From Aalborg-AAW-1 sp964458335 (GTDB lineage Bacteria > Patescibacteriota > Gracilibacteria > Absconditabacterales > Absconditicoccaceae), in NCBI GenBank assembly GCA_964458335.1, contig CAYWIJ010000014.1, positions 1 through 29,533 of the forward strand: a stretch of 29,533 bases of DNA. The letters run 5' to 3'. Position numbers and translations under genes: made by a program. Each line of letters begins with the position of its first letter. The stretch's first letter is position 1. The notes beneath the pieces are model-generated. The model was not told the origin of the DNA. It was given only the letters and a program-made list of their open reading frames with translations, and did no database searches. Positions 17,883 through 28,955 of this stretch are shown here, in pieces.

Positions 17883-17922
17883 ATCTTTCCACTCCGTTCC
17901 GTTACACTTCGGTCGAGATGAC
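17883..17922. repeat. Imperfect palindromic repeat (CTCCG...CGGTCGAGATGAC type)
   Basis: ATCTTTCCACTCCG then TTCCGTTA then CACTTCGGTCGAGATGAC. The halves are imperfect complements (ATCT...CACTCCG against CGG...AGAT). The wording differs in composition from the surrounding AT-rich DNA and resembles a dispersed intergenic repeat. It lies between the cutA remnant and the prepilin peptidase gene. Confidence 0.6.
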
Positions 17923-17957
17923 GAGTATGTGTATACCTTTATACCTTTATAAACCTT

Positions 17958-18827
17958 ATGAACTTTATAACCATTATTTGATTATCTATTCTATGAACGA
18001 TATTCTGATCTTTTGGATCGGTGATACTCCAGAGAATGCAAAGAAAGATTAGTTGGAAAGTAGTGAAATGATTTCTCTTTGGGCGTTCTGAGTGTCCAAA
18101 ATGTCATCATCAGCTTCATCGATATAATCTTATTCCTCTCTACTCTTGGTTCAGCCAAGGAGGAAAATGTATGTACTGCAAGACAAAAATATCATCTCTC
18201 TATCCTGTACTTGAAATAGTGTCAGGATTAGTGTTTGCATTACGATGATGGATATATCTGCTACCATATCTGGATGGGTTAGGGGAGTTATCTCTCATTA
18301 TGCTCGTGTTTTGGCGATTGTTGTGACTATTACTGGTGCGAGATATCTATACGTACGAATTGCATGTTCCTGTATGGTTTATTACGGTAGTATTGATGGT
18401 AATTCATACGATTGTTTTAGTGATTCAATGAGAATGAAGTTGGTATCTCTTTATAGCAAGTATGACATTATTGTGATTATTTTTCGCTATTTATTGGTTT
18501 GGGAAGCGATATGCGAAAGCTCGTTTTGGAAAAACTGAGGAAACTTTTGGACAGGGTGATGTTATGCTGGCTCCACTTCTTTGATATCTTTTTGCGCTCG
18601 AACATATCGGTCAGACTGACCTTATTTCTCTTGTACTCTTTTTTGTTCTAGGATCATGTATGGTGGGTCTTATCTATTATGCACTCACAAGTATAGTGAT
18701 GAAGATACAAAAAAGGAAAAATACTGACCACATTCACGCAACAGGATCACCGATGATACCATTCCTACCGTCGATGATAATTGCGTATTGGGGGATTGTG
18801 ATATGGACGATGATGATGAGTTATTAA
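17958..18827 (+). CDS. Prepilin peptidase (type IV leader peptidase / A24 family)
   Basis: 289 aa, polytopic membrane aspartyl protease that cleaves and usually N-methylates type IV prepilins. ATG at 17958 gives MNFITIIGLSILGTIFGSF, the first helix with the GxxxGSF motif. A cytoplasmic loop carries two Cys pairs, CPKC (46-49) and CMYC (71-74), with HRYNLIPLYSWFSQGGK between. The catalytic Asp residues are D129 in LLVRDIYTYELHVP and D201 in TFGQGDVMLAPLLG (GxGDxxLxxxxG; the last Gly is TGA). The C-terminus has ATGSPMIPFLPSMIIAYWG, matching the iPFGPfl segment. Pilins are not obvious in the window, but the next genes encode very large, possibly surface, proteins. Confidence 0.92.
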
Positions 18828-18973
18828 ATAAGGTTATCTAGGTGGAATTGCTTGATTACGGATTGCGAATAGTGGCGGATTTTAATCGAAAATGCATGAT
18901 CCCTAGTATCTCATATCTAAGAACTAGTAACCAATAGTAGGAAAGCCAATCTCATATAATATCATAAATTTAT

Positions 18974-19016
18974 AAAATGTCTTATTTAATCATAGTGTGA
19001 TTTTGGACATTTTTTG
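18974..19016 (+). terminator. Probable intrinsic terminator after prepilin peptidase
   Basis: Outer stem AAAATGTC (18974-18981) with GACATTTT (19006-19013), inner stem AATCA/TGATT, then T-rich DNA. Confidence 0.7.
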
Positions 19017-19041
19017 TTTTTTATGAAAATGATGATATAAT
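19014..19041 (+). promoter_or_regulatory. Possible sigma-70-type promoter for the 1690-aa protein gene
   Basis: TTGTTT (19014-19019), 16-base spacer, TATAAT (19036-19041), leaving about 30 bases of leader before ATG 19079. The -10 is a consensus match and the -35 is weak. No Shine-Dalgarno sequence is evident before the ATG. Confidence 0.5.
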
Positions 19042-19078
19042 TTCTGTGATATATTTTATTATCTTTCTTCTATAAAAG

Positions 19079-22000
19079 ATGAGTAGAGAAGTTTGAAACA
19101 TTAATACTGCTGAAGGACAAAGAATCCTAGCAAAAATGCAGTCTATTGATCCTAGTGAAATCAAAAAGTTTATTGTGAGGGGTGATAAACTCAAGATTAA
19201 GACAGAATCCTGAAGGGTATTGAAACTCAAATGAGCTGATCTCACAGATTTTCAGAATCGATCTAACAAAAAGGTTTCTAAAGACATTAATGTGCAACAG
19301 ATTGTCAATGTTTTGGTTAGTCAGGGGATTCAGCAAACACCTGAACAGGTGATACAAACACAAGAGGTAAACGCTCTAAAGCAACTTTTAGAGAGATATC
19401 GTCAACTTTTGGAAAGATATGAAGCTGAATTTGGTGCTTTAAAGTCTGATATCAATACAGATCCAAATACTGCTCTTTGAAATAGATTTACAGGTAACCC
19501 ACAGACATATAATGATAATAATAAAGGATTCTTTCCTAGTTCTTTCCCATCATCAAATAATGCTCCAGTAAATACTGGAAATCCTATAGAAAAAGAAAAT
19601 CCAAATGCTATTCCTGTGAATGGAGGAGATGGTAAGAAAAAACTTCAATATGGTGCTGTTGATAATATTTCATTGTCTGCGAATGAAACACAACCTTCTG
19701 TCCCAAAACATAAAGAAAAAATTCCCGATGACGCAATAGCACTTAATTACCAATCTATCTATGAACTTGATACATCGCTTAAGGATGAAGATATCAGTAA
19801 AATGTCTAATAGAGATATTATTAAAAGATTATTCAGAGGAGAGAAGGATGAATTTGTGGATATTATAGAAACAAAAGGAAAAGAAAACGAAACCACAGCA
19901 CCTTCTTCTGCTGAAAAAGAGTTTTTAAGAACCTTCTTTAAACAACCAATGAATAGATTGGTTACAAAGAGGGGGGGTGATCCATTAGAAATCTGGGAAG
20001 AGATGGAGAAAGTAATGAGAAAAAATCCATCTGCTCTTGAAGGTATGTCTAATTATAAGAATAATATAGACTTCTGGATGAAAAATCCAATTTTCTGAGA
20101 TTCAACAAAATTTAAGAGCACATCTATGCTCAATAGACTTTTTCAAAGTGATCCAGAAATGGTTGCAGAAAACTTAGCGAAACTCTCTGCAATGTACGTC
20201 GATGTTATGAGTAATAAAGGTAAATATGCTTATACAAATAGACTATTTGCTATGATGGATAGAGCATGAGGAGTTGATTATGAATTTGCAAAAGGATGAT
20301 TACAAAAAATTATTGGCGCAAATCGTGATAATGTCGGTCAGGTAAGACTCAGTGATGGATCTCATTTACTGGATACAAAGAGAGATCTATCAGAAGCTAG
20401 AAAACAATTAGTAGCTTTAGTAGGAGGAGATATTCCACCATATCTCTCTAACTCAGAACTTACTGATAAGACATTACAAGATGTCTTAAATAGATCAGTA
20501 AAAGGGAAATTAGAGCCTTATACTGATGGAATTGTCACATCATTTAATAAATATAAAGGATTGAAGAACTCTTTTGACATTTTGGCGGCAAATAGTCCAG
20601 ATAGTGGTCACATGAATGCAGGATTGATGTTGACAGAAGGTAAGGCATTTGGAGCCACTGATGCAGAAATCTATAATATCAGAGCTCTTGTTGAAAATGG
20701 AGTCTTGTCAACAAAATATGGATCTATATCAGACGCAACGAGATTGATGAATTTCTTTGCAGATTACAATAATAATGGTAAAGGAGGAGACGCAGCAGAT
20801 TATGCGAAATATTCTGGAGCACAATTGTTGTGGAATTTTAGAATGGCGGTGAATAAACTCCAATTTAATAATGGAGGTATGGATAAAACCGCTGCTGAGA
20901 CAAAAATTGTATCATGATTGCTTAATAAAATCTCTGCAAATGCTTTACAGGGAGGAAAACTCTACGTAGCTAATGTGATAGATACCTATCTCAAAAATAA
21001 ACCTACCGATATCCTCAGTCTTGTACAAGATCACCCTGGTATAGTAAAATATATCCAAGAATATTTGAAAAACTTCTCATGAGATGATCTCTATCCTCTG
21101 ATGTTTGTAGATGAAATAAAATCTTTCGGAACATATAATAAAGAAATTGAAGCTACAGCTCAAAATGATGTACAAAACTTAGCGTCTCAACTACAGAAGA
21201 TAGAAGATCCAACAGAAAGAGCAAAAGTAGAACAAGCTATCAAACAAAGAGCATTAGCGTTACAAGAAGATATTAAAGCACAAAGTGCAACGCTTTCTCC
21301 AGATGAACAAAAATATTTCAATAGTTTTGATTTAGCTTCTCTTGAACAAAATGTTGCTCATACTGTCTTTAGGGCTCTACAAGTTAATCCTTCTTTCAAT
21401 GGAGCACTTGGGGCAGGGGTTGCTGTAGATTTAGTAAAAAATATTCAACTTAATCTGTCTGCTGCTACTGGAAAAAATGGAGTAACTGTTCCGTCTCTGT
21501 GACTTGGATTTAAGTCAGATTCTGGTGTTTTTGGTGCAAATGTAAATGCCACTCATCTGGGTGCAAATGCTGCTGCTTTTGTAAGATTTGGTGAACGAAG
21601 TAATACGTCTAAACTGAGTAATACGTTGAAACCATTGACATACAAAACAACGACTCTGACAGGAAATGTAAGTGGTGGTATGTGATTTGATCGTGTGCCT
21701 CACGTAGGAGCAGGAATACAACTCCAAAGTACAAGCGATAAACTTAAAGGAATCAATATTATTGCTAATAATATTAGAAATACTACGTTATGATTCTTAC
21801 CATCAGTTCTAGATGATGAGTGACTTCGTCTTATCAATGCGATCACTGCTGAATCAAGAGTAAAATGAAGAACGATTGTGCAGTCAGATAACTTTATTAG
21901 TGGCCCAAGAACTCAATTCTTAGATCGTGTTAAAGCACAACTTGCTTCAAAATATGGTGCAGATAAATCTGATGCTCCATTGCTTGATAAGGCAGCAAAT

Positions 22001-24151
22001 AATATTTTGACAGCTATCCTTCAAGCAGAGAAACAACCAGGAGCTGATCTTAATAATACAGTTGCTAATTATATGGCAGCTCAATGGAGAAATGATTCTC
22101 TTGATAATCTTACTCATACATATGAACTTACTAGTCTATGAGTTGGGATAGGAGCATTTATCGATCCTACAAATCTTACATGACCTGTAACTATAGGAGC
22201 TCAATTATCTGCATGGCTTTCAAGATATAATCGTGGAGCAGGAGCAGTAAATAGTACAGAATCATATGAAGCATTTAGAAATGCAGAAGAATATGGTGTA
22301 GATAATTTAGATTTGAAAATGGATCCACAATCCTTTGTGAGTTATCTCAATGGTATGATCGATGTATCGAGAGGAATGCCTGAGTATAAAGATGGTAAGG
22401 TTGTTAGAAAATTCCCTGAAATTAAGCTATCTGATGATAACCAATTTATTGTGATCCCAGCTGCTTTGTATCAGAAAGATAAAAATTTGACACTTAAAAT
22501 AGCTCCTGGTGCAAAAGTATCCAAAGATAATGATGGAAATATCCTTATCTCAAGAACAGAAGATATGCGTATGGTAGGTCAAGCAGATCAAAACAAAGCA
22601 ATATATATCCTAAATATATGATCATCAGTCACTTCAGATCAGGATCATGTGATGAGAAGATGAGATGTAGACTTTACGAAGAAGAATAGTGATGGAAAAG
22701 ATGTATTTGTTGCTCCAGAGCAAATCCAACATCGTAAAAAGATGAAAATTGAAATCAATGAACAAAGTGTGCAGACGTTGCAATCAATATTAGGGTCAGA
22801 TGCAAGTGGTTTCAGAATTGAAAATAATAATCTTGTCTATACAAAATGAGGACAACCACAACATGTATCTATAAATGGAGGAGTAGTTGATGGTTGGACC
22901 ATATCAGTATCATCTACCTGACTAAACTTTACAAAGAAAAATCCTGATTGAAAATCTGAATCTCAACCAATCAATCTTGATTATGTGTTCTCATCATTTG
23001 AATCTGTTATGAAGGCTATTGATGATAAGGCTAGCTTTATTGAGAGTTGGGAAAATAAGAATCCAAATGCTGTCAAATCTTTCTATAGTCATGCTATAGG
23101 TGGTAATTATGATGAAGCATTAAAGGCTTTAAGGTGATTAGATATTTCAGCTATAAAGGCTGTACAAGGTAATTCTGATCCTTGGTATAAACAAAAATTA
23201 GTAGCTTATATGACAGAAGCATTCGCTCTTGAGCCTGGATATGGAAAGCAGAATGCAGGACAGCTGATGACTTTGAGAGACAAAGGATCAAGTACTCCAG
23301 CATATACACGTATCCCATGATTTGAATCAGGAGGTATTAGTATTGGTAAATTATTTGATCGCAATAAGTTAAGAGATCTTTATTCATCACAAGTACCTTC
23401 CAATAAATGAGATTTTCAGAAAGATCTGATCGGATATACAGCATTTTATCGTAAGAGGACATTAAAAAATGGCACAGAACAACATCGTGGATATGCGATG
23501 ACACTTCCATGATATACGCGTGTATTAGGTAATAAAACTTATGAATTTAGTACAGAACAAGAAAAGAAAGATGCAAAAATATGGTTGATAGCAAAGATCA
23601 AAGAAGATACCTTTGCGAGACAAGCTATCTTAGATTCTTTATCTAGCAAAAACCTTGCTCCAATCTCTAAGGAATCTATTGCAAACCTTAGTCCAGATCA
23701 ATTGGTAACCTTACTGACATCAAAAGATTGACTGCCTATAGGTGATTGTACGTTGTCTATTGATGCTACACCAGTATTCTATCTTCTTTCTGAATGTGCC
23801 AACGAATCTTTAGGGCTTAAGCTTAATGCTATTACTTGTTCCCAAAATGGAGAAATTATTAAGAATGTATCTACTGATATGACAGAAGAATTTGAAGATG
23901 GTAAATATGGAGAGGCTATAACGAATGCTTGAGCAACAAGAACATTAGGTAAGAAAACTATCTTCAAAGTTGCTTTTTGAGCAGCTACTACCTTGAATGG
24001 TGGAGGTGGTTGAAATTGATATAAAGAATGAGATGTAAATACAAATCCTTGAGGTAATGGTCACTGAGATCAAACAGGTTGAAATCCTACTACTTGAAAT
24101 TGATGAGACGGTCACTGAGATCAAACAGGAAATCAAACATGATGAGGATAA
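19079..24151 (+). CDS. Very large protein (1690 aa), function unknown
   Basis: One uninterrupted frame if TGA is Gly. No signal peptide: it begins MSREVGNINTAEGQRILAKM. Residues about 100-125 form a coiled-coil (LLERYRQLLERYEAEFGALK). Residues 135-210 are a Ser/Asn/Pro-rich linker. Residues 210-770 are mostly helical (RTFFKQPMNRLVTKRGGDPL, KTLQDVLNRSVKGK, DEIKSFGTYNKEIEATAQND). Residues 775-900 are Gly/Asn/Thr-rich with alternating hydrophobics (GAGVAVDLVKNIQLNLSAAT, GNVSGGMGFDRVPHVGAGIQ), possibly a beta-rich unit. Three Cys cluster at about 1556-1587. The tail is almost pure Gly/Asn/Asp/Thr with GHGDQTG twice, encoded by 20-base direct repeats (24059 and 24111). No family is recognised. Export by a signal-independent route or cytoplasmic location are both open. 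Confidence 0.85.
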
Positions 24152-24202
24152 AATAATTTCAATATATTTTTATTAAATCTTACTAAAATGTAAAATGATA
24201 TA

Positions 24203-24230
24203 AAATCTCTTGCATTTAGTGGGGTTTTTT
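24203..24230 (+). terminator. Possible terminator after the 1690-aa protein gene
   Basis: AAATCTC (24203-24209) can pair with GGGGTTT (24221-24227) using G-U pairs, followed by a T-run to 24230. The stem is weak. Confidence 0.45.
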
Positions 24231-24285
24231 GTTTAATGATCTTGAATATTATGTCAATATACCTTTTTATTTTGTTAGTTTAGTG

Positions 24286-26957
24286 ATGGTTAACAAAAAA
24301 ATTATCTTATTTATGCTATGTGCATTGTTTTGAATTTTTTGATTCGCTCAAACATTTGCTCAATCTTTGCCAGGGTGATTGTATAATTGAGTAACTGTTA
24401 ATAATCAATGGTTCGCTAATCAAGAAAGAAAAAATACAACATATACTGAGACTCAATGCTTGGCAAATGGATGAGTATGGAAAAATCAAAGATTTTATCT
24501 TAATTCTGATTCAAATAATAATTGATTAAAAGACTATAGTCCAAATGGAAATGGATATTATTTAAAAGATAATTTACTCTATAGTTGAGATCCATCAAAT
24601 ACATATAGACTCGCTTTGATCTTATCGAAGGGGACAAATATAGAAGGATGACAATCTGTAGGTAGTACAGTGTATTATTATACGCCATCTGGATTTAGTA
24701 ATATGCTTTCTGTATTTGCAAATTGAACAGCATATCCAATTGATGCTAATAGGGCTCGATATAGATACTCAAAAGTTGCTCCAATTAATCAACCAGTAAG
24801 AGCGATTACGAGTGAAGCTGTATTATTTGAGCAACCATCTGGAGAATTAAATCCTTTAGAAAGAATGGTACAGGTAGCATATCAAATTCGTTATACAACA
24901 TATAGAGGCGTAAATAATACTACTACTTCTGATTATCAGGTATTTCCAGTAGCTAATATGGATGACTTTTCTGCTTTGTGACCAATTAATTCTTGGTATA
25001 TAAAAAATCCTGTAGTTAATAATAATGGATTAGGTCCAGTATGGAATTCTGACTATCTCCAGACATCATCAATTATAACAACTCAAGCTATTAACCGATG
25101 ACCAGAACGTACTCACGCATTGGAGTGTATAAACTATTATCTTTCACGATGTTGAGATGGATATATTGATGTAACAGGACAGCAACCAACAAATGGATCC
25201 TCTACACAACAATTTGCTATTTCAGATAGTGGTGTAGCTGAACAATGTGATCCATGAGCAAATTTGAATACTTGGACTGATGATATTATGCCAGGAGGTG
25301 TTCCAGCAACGGCTACTTATAACTGTAGTGCTACTTGTACGCTCATTGGTACACCAGCTACTTCACCAAATCTTACCATCGATAAACAACAGAAACTCTT
25401 GACAGGTACAGTATTCTCAGGAGTAGGACTAGGAACTCCATCAGATATAGGATATACTTCTCCAAGTAAGTTTGAATTTAAGATTATTATCACTAACAAC
25501 GGAGGAGATGCTACGAATGTTGTGATGAGAGATACGCTTCCTGAAGGATTTGTAGTAGATCCACTTCCAAATGGATGTTATGGTACGGTTGGTACTACTA
25601 CAATAGCTTGTACTACACCAACAAATGGACAGATTACCTCACAAGCATTCAATCTTTCAGCAGGTCAGACAGCTACCTTTACTATTATTGGTACGTTGAC
25701 TTCAGATGTTCCTACGGTGAATAGAGTAAATGCAACCTATACTGATCCTACAACAGGAGATACCAAAGAAACTCCTACTGACGCAGTGAATCAACATCCT
25801 AATGTCTTTATTCCTCCTCAGATTGTCTATACGAAGACTGTCCGTAATGTAACTACGAATAGTAATGGATGATCATTTGTAGAAGCAGATAATCTCTCAG
25901 GTGGTGTAGAAGTACATACTGGAGATGTAGTAGAATATGAGATTACTATCCAGAAGCTTACTGGTACCGTAGTGAATACTATCCTCACTGATGTTCTTCC
26001 AACAAATAATGGATTTATCATGTCAGGATATAGTATCAATGGAGGAGCGATGATCTCTGCTACTTCATTCCCAGCGACAAATATTACGGCATTACTTAAT
26101 GCTGGTAACGTAGTCGTAAAATTGTATGGAAGCGTTGGTAATCCTACTGCAACACAGTTTGTAAATACAGCTTTCCTGACAGAGAATGGTGTACCAGCTG
26201 GTACAGTCTTGCCTGGATCAAATGTCGCGTGGACATATTTACCAACTATTGTACCAAATCCAAAACTACAGCTAGAGAAATATTGGATTGATCCAAATAA
26301 CCCAAATCTTACGGGAGATCATTATACTGTTCCAGTAAATACTCCTATTAAGTTTATCTTGAGAGTAACAAATGTCGGTAATGTAGCTGCTCAAGGAGTG
26401 ATTTATGATACTTGTCCGACAAATCTCACGTGTCTGTCATATCGTATCCTTCCATCCACGGTGTCAGTACCCTATGCTTCTCGTATACCAGTAGGTACCG
26501 TACCAGTAGGAGGTTATGTGGAAGTAGAAGTATCAGCAATCGCTTATCCAACAGCATCCACAACCTCTATTAAAAATACGGCAAAACTCTATAGGATATG
26601 TACCTTAGAAGAAGATATTGCTGATGGAGTAAGAGATGGTGAATGTCATGAAAATGATGATGATGCTACACTCGATCCAGATACTTCAAGTCAGACTTGT
26701 AGAGATGGTAGACTAGATAGAAGGGCTGGAGAAGAATGTGATCTTTGACCAAATATGCCACAAACTATTGGAAATTATCTTGATCTTTCTACACAGTACC
26801 CATCAGGTTCAAATCGTGGTAATATTTGTACCTATGACTGTAAAATTCAAACAGTCGATACAATAAACTATTGTGGAGATGGTAAACTTGGTAGATTAGA
26901 ACAATGTGATCTTTGACCAAATATGCCACAAACTATTGGAAATTATCTTGATCTTTC
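24286..26957 (+). CDS. Secreted surface protein with DUF11-like and Cys-rich repeats, 5' part up to scaffold gap
   Basis: 890 complete codons before the N-run. The signal peptide (KKIILFMLCALFGIFGFA, cleavage near TFAQ) is followed by a Tyr/Asn-rich region to about residue 360. Three DUF11-like repeats follow: about 363-500 (FKIIITNNGGDATNVVMRDT with LPEGF), 512-660 (VVEYEITIQKLTGTVVNTIL) and 660-770 (IKFILRVTNVGNVAAQGVIY with DTCP). Such domains occur in bacterial cell-surface adhesins. After LDPDTSSQTC come Cys-rich units CRDGRLDRRAGEECDLG and CGDGKLGRLEQCDLG, like the CGDG...GEECDdG repeats of DUF4215. Removing the Ns joins it in frame to 27058-28447, so both are probably one protein of about 1353 aa. 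It lies after the 1690-aa protein gene, separated by a weak terminator. Confidence 0.9.
26735..26957 (+). repeat. 168-base period tandem repeat in the surface protein gene
   Basis: 55 bases at 26735-26789 recur exactly at 26903-26957, a period of 168 bases (56 codons). The second copy stops at the scaffold gap. The encoded identical stretch is ECD/QCD-LGPNMPQTIGNYLDLS, with the Cys-rich parts between more diverged. Confidence 0.93.
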
Positions 26958-27057
26958 NNNNNNNNNNNNNNNNNNNNNNNNNNNNNNNNNNNNNNNNNNN
27001 NNNNNNNNNNNNNNNNNNNNNNNNNNNNNNNNNNNNNNNNNNNNNNNNNNNNNNNNN
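26958..27057. other. Assembly gap of 100 N
   Basis: Exactly 100 Ns, the usual placeholder length. The flanks fit together: TC before and T-ACG after make TCT-ACG (LDLS-TSYPAG), parallel to LDLS-TQYPSG in the first repeat unit. The true missing length may be zero or a whole number of 168-base units. Confidence 0.97.
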
Positions 27058-28447
27058 TACGAGTTATCCAGCATGAGTATACGCTAATAAAGCAACTTGT
27101 AGTGAAAACTGTACTATCGAATGAGCTACACAGCCAGAGATGCCAGCATGTTGGTATGGAGATACGATTATTTCAGTGATGAAAGATGAGATCTTCCCAT
27201 TCTCTTGGGATATTGAACTTCCAAAATGAGATATGGTAAATTCTTGTACTGATGCAAATGCTGAAGGAAAACTTGTAAAAGATTCACTTACTTGTACATT
27301 CAAAATTTTCAATAGAAATAAAGAGGCTGTAAATGCTCCAGATTGGTTGAAAAATATACCATGTTATTATACAGGTCCTAATGCATGGTGATCTCATAAA
27401 CTCTTCGAACAATTCCGAAAAGGTAAAGATGGAATTGTAGATCCATTATTTGTCGAGAATCCTGTCGGTACGTATTATATTAAGTCTGAAGATTTCAGAA
27501 GAATGGTAGGTAATGAATTAGGAGAATATAAACTGACTCTTGATAAGGTAAATTACAGCTATTGTAGTAATGGAGTAGCTAAACAAGGTAATCCCTATGC
27601 AAGAGTATGTCAAGTGAACTTCGCAGTGACAGATCACTATCTGATGCAAAAGGGTGCTGTCTCAACTGTCGTAAATACAGACCTTAGTAATTACTTTTTA
27701 CTCAATGGGCAATCTCTGTATGAAGCTACAGACCTCAAGAAGATGGATTTCTTAACGAATCTGAATTATGCTAATCTTTCACCGAAACTTGATACGTTGA
27801 CCAAGAATCTTATTGCTAAATATGAGAAGATTGCAGTATCTCAAACGATTGCTGGTACTACCACATCAGCTAAAAAAGTACCAGGACAATCTATCTATAT
27901 TATGGATGGAGGTAAGACCTTTAATGGAGAGAAACTTCCAAGTGCTACGACTATTATCGTCAAGTGAGATGTAACGATTGAAGGTGATATCACTAAAAAT
28001 ACACTCCTTATTGCTATTGGTACAGTGAAGTTTACACTTCCTCATCCTAGTACATGGAGATGATCATGTTATCCACAGACGATTAGAGGTATTATCATAG
28101 CACAGTGATGATTTGTGTCAGCCTGAAGTCAAGGATATGAAAATACAAATCTTGAAGTTGAACGATGTCGTGAAGGTAATTTGAAGGTCTATGGAGCTCT
28201 CGTAGGTAATAATCTATCAGCAGTAGTAGATTCAAGAAGATCTCATCTCGAACACTGGTTTACACAAGATAGTAATACTCATTCTGTCTTAGGTGGAAGT
28301 AATGGAGATAATCTTATTAAAGCTCAACGTAGAAATGAGGTCTATAATGGAGCGTCAGTATCTATTGAACAGAATCCATCGCTATGGAGAGATGTTCCGC
28401 CAGGTGCAGATGAATTCCTCAGAACATTGAATGTCTCAAGAAACTAG
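27058..28447 (+). CDS. Surface protein, 3' part after scaffold gap
   Basis: Frame starts with ACG at 27059 and ends TAG at 28445-28447, 462 codons with TGA as Gly. It begins SYPAGVYANKATCSENCTIE, the end of a Cys-rich repeat unit like the one at 26790-26850. A region with EIFPFSWDIELPKGDMVNSC and paired Cys follows, then a C-terminal 170-residue segment (GKTFNGEKLPSATTIIVKGD, TIEGDITKNTLLIAIGTVKF, IRGIIIAQGGFVSAGSQGYE, LKVYGALVGNNLSAVVDSRR, PSLWRDVPPGADEFLRTLNV) with alternating short strands and Gly, suggesting a beta-helix-like fold. No sorting signal or membrane anchor is visible at the end (LNVSRN). Confidence 0.85.
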
Positions 28448-28838
28448 ATATCTAAAATGCGGCATGTTGAATGTAGCATATCAAAATTGAAACATCTTGT
28501 CTCTGGGATTTCTTGAAATAACGCTAATTTACTATCATCAATATTCTTTATAATACAGAAACAATATATCAGTGATTGGTATATTGTTTTTCTTTTTATC
28601 TTGAAATCCAAGAGTATTTTTCTTATACTTATAAAGTTTCGTGGTAACGTTGTTCTTGGTGAAAAAATTGTAAAACATGAAAGGTATTCTGACAGTAAAT
28701 GAGTGATTTCTCTACAATGATTAATGTCAGAATTGTATTTCTTTTTAAAGTTATGGTAGTCGAAATTTCCTGAAATCGTAGTTCTCTATTGGCTTCTCTA
28801 TTTTGTATGTTGTAATCTAAAAAAAGTCTAAAAAACCC
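28448..28838. other. Gene-free region between surface protein and 23S rRNA promoter
   Basis: It contains a terminator (28561-28597) and AT-rich DNA without a recognised gene. A 79-codon minus-strand frame (28629-28868) exists but shows no family features and overlaps the rRNA promoter. No 16S rRNA or spacer tRNA sequence is seen. Confidence 0.6.
28561..28597 (+). terminator. Intrinsic terminator downstream of the surface protein gene
   Basis: Perfect stem ACAATATA (28561-28568) and TATATTGT (28580-28587), then TTTTCTTTTT. It lies about 115 bases after the stop. Confidence 0.8.
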
Positions 28839-28867
28839 TTGCATTTCACCTGTCACTTCGATATACA
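28839..28867 (+). promoter_or_regulatory. Probable sigma-70-type promoter for 23S rRNA
   Basis: TTGCAT (28839-28844), 17-base spacer, TATACA (28862-28867). It lies about 90 bases upstream of the 23S 5' end, with no gene between. Together with the terminator at 28561 it suggests that 23S is transcribed independently. Confidence 0.55.
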
Positions 28868-28955
28868 TAAAACTATGTCGTTGAAAGCAAAAATGTTTAC
28901 ATTGATTGCTTTAGTTCATTAAAAGATCCAATTTCAAACAATATATATTTATAAA

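Noticed and set aside
17993..18052. ATG frame MNDILIFWIGDTPENAKKD
   Set aside because: It ends at TAG after 19 codons and lies in another frame over the first helix and loop of the prepilin peptidase, whose own frame is supported by motifs.
18245..18538. 97-codon plus-strand frame
   Set aside because: It overlaps the middle of the prepilin peptidase in the wrong frame. The A24 motifs fix the true frame.
24001..24148. Gly-rich tail of the 1690-aa protein as a non-coding repeat or CRISPR-like array
   Set aside because: Only two 20-base copies occur, they are in frame, and the composition is coherent as protein. No CRISPR-like spacing is present anywhere in the window.
28629..28868. 79-codon minus-strand frame without TGA
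   Set aside because: No family features or signal. It covers the promoter-like sequence of 23S and a spacer region, so it is treated as chance.
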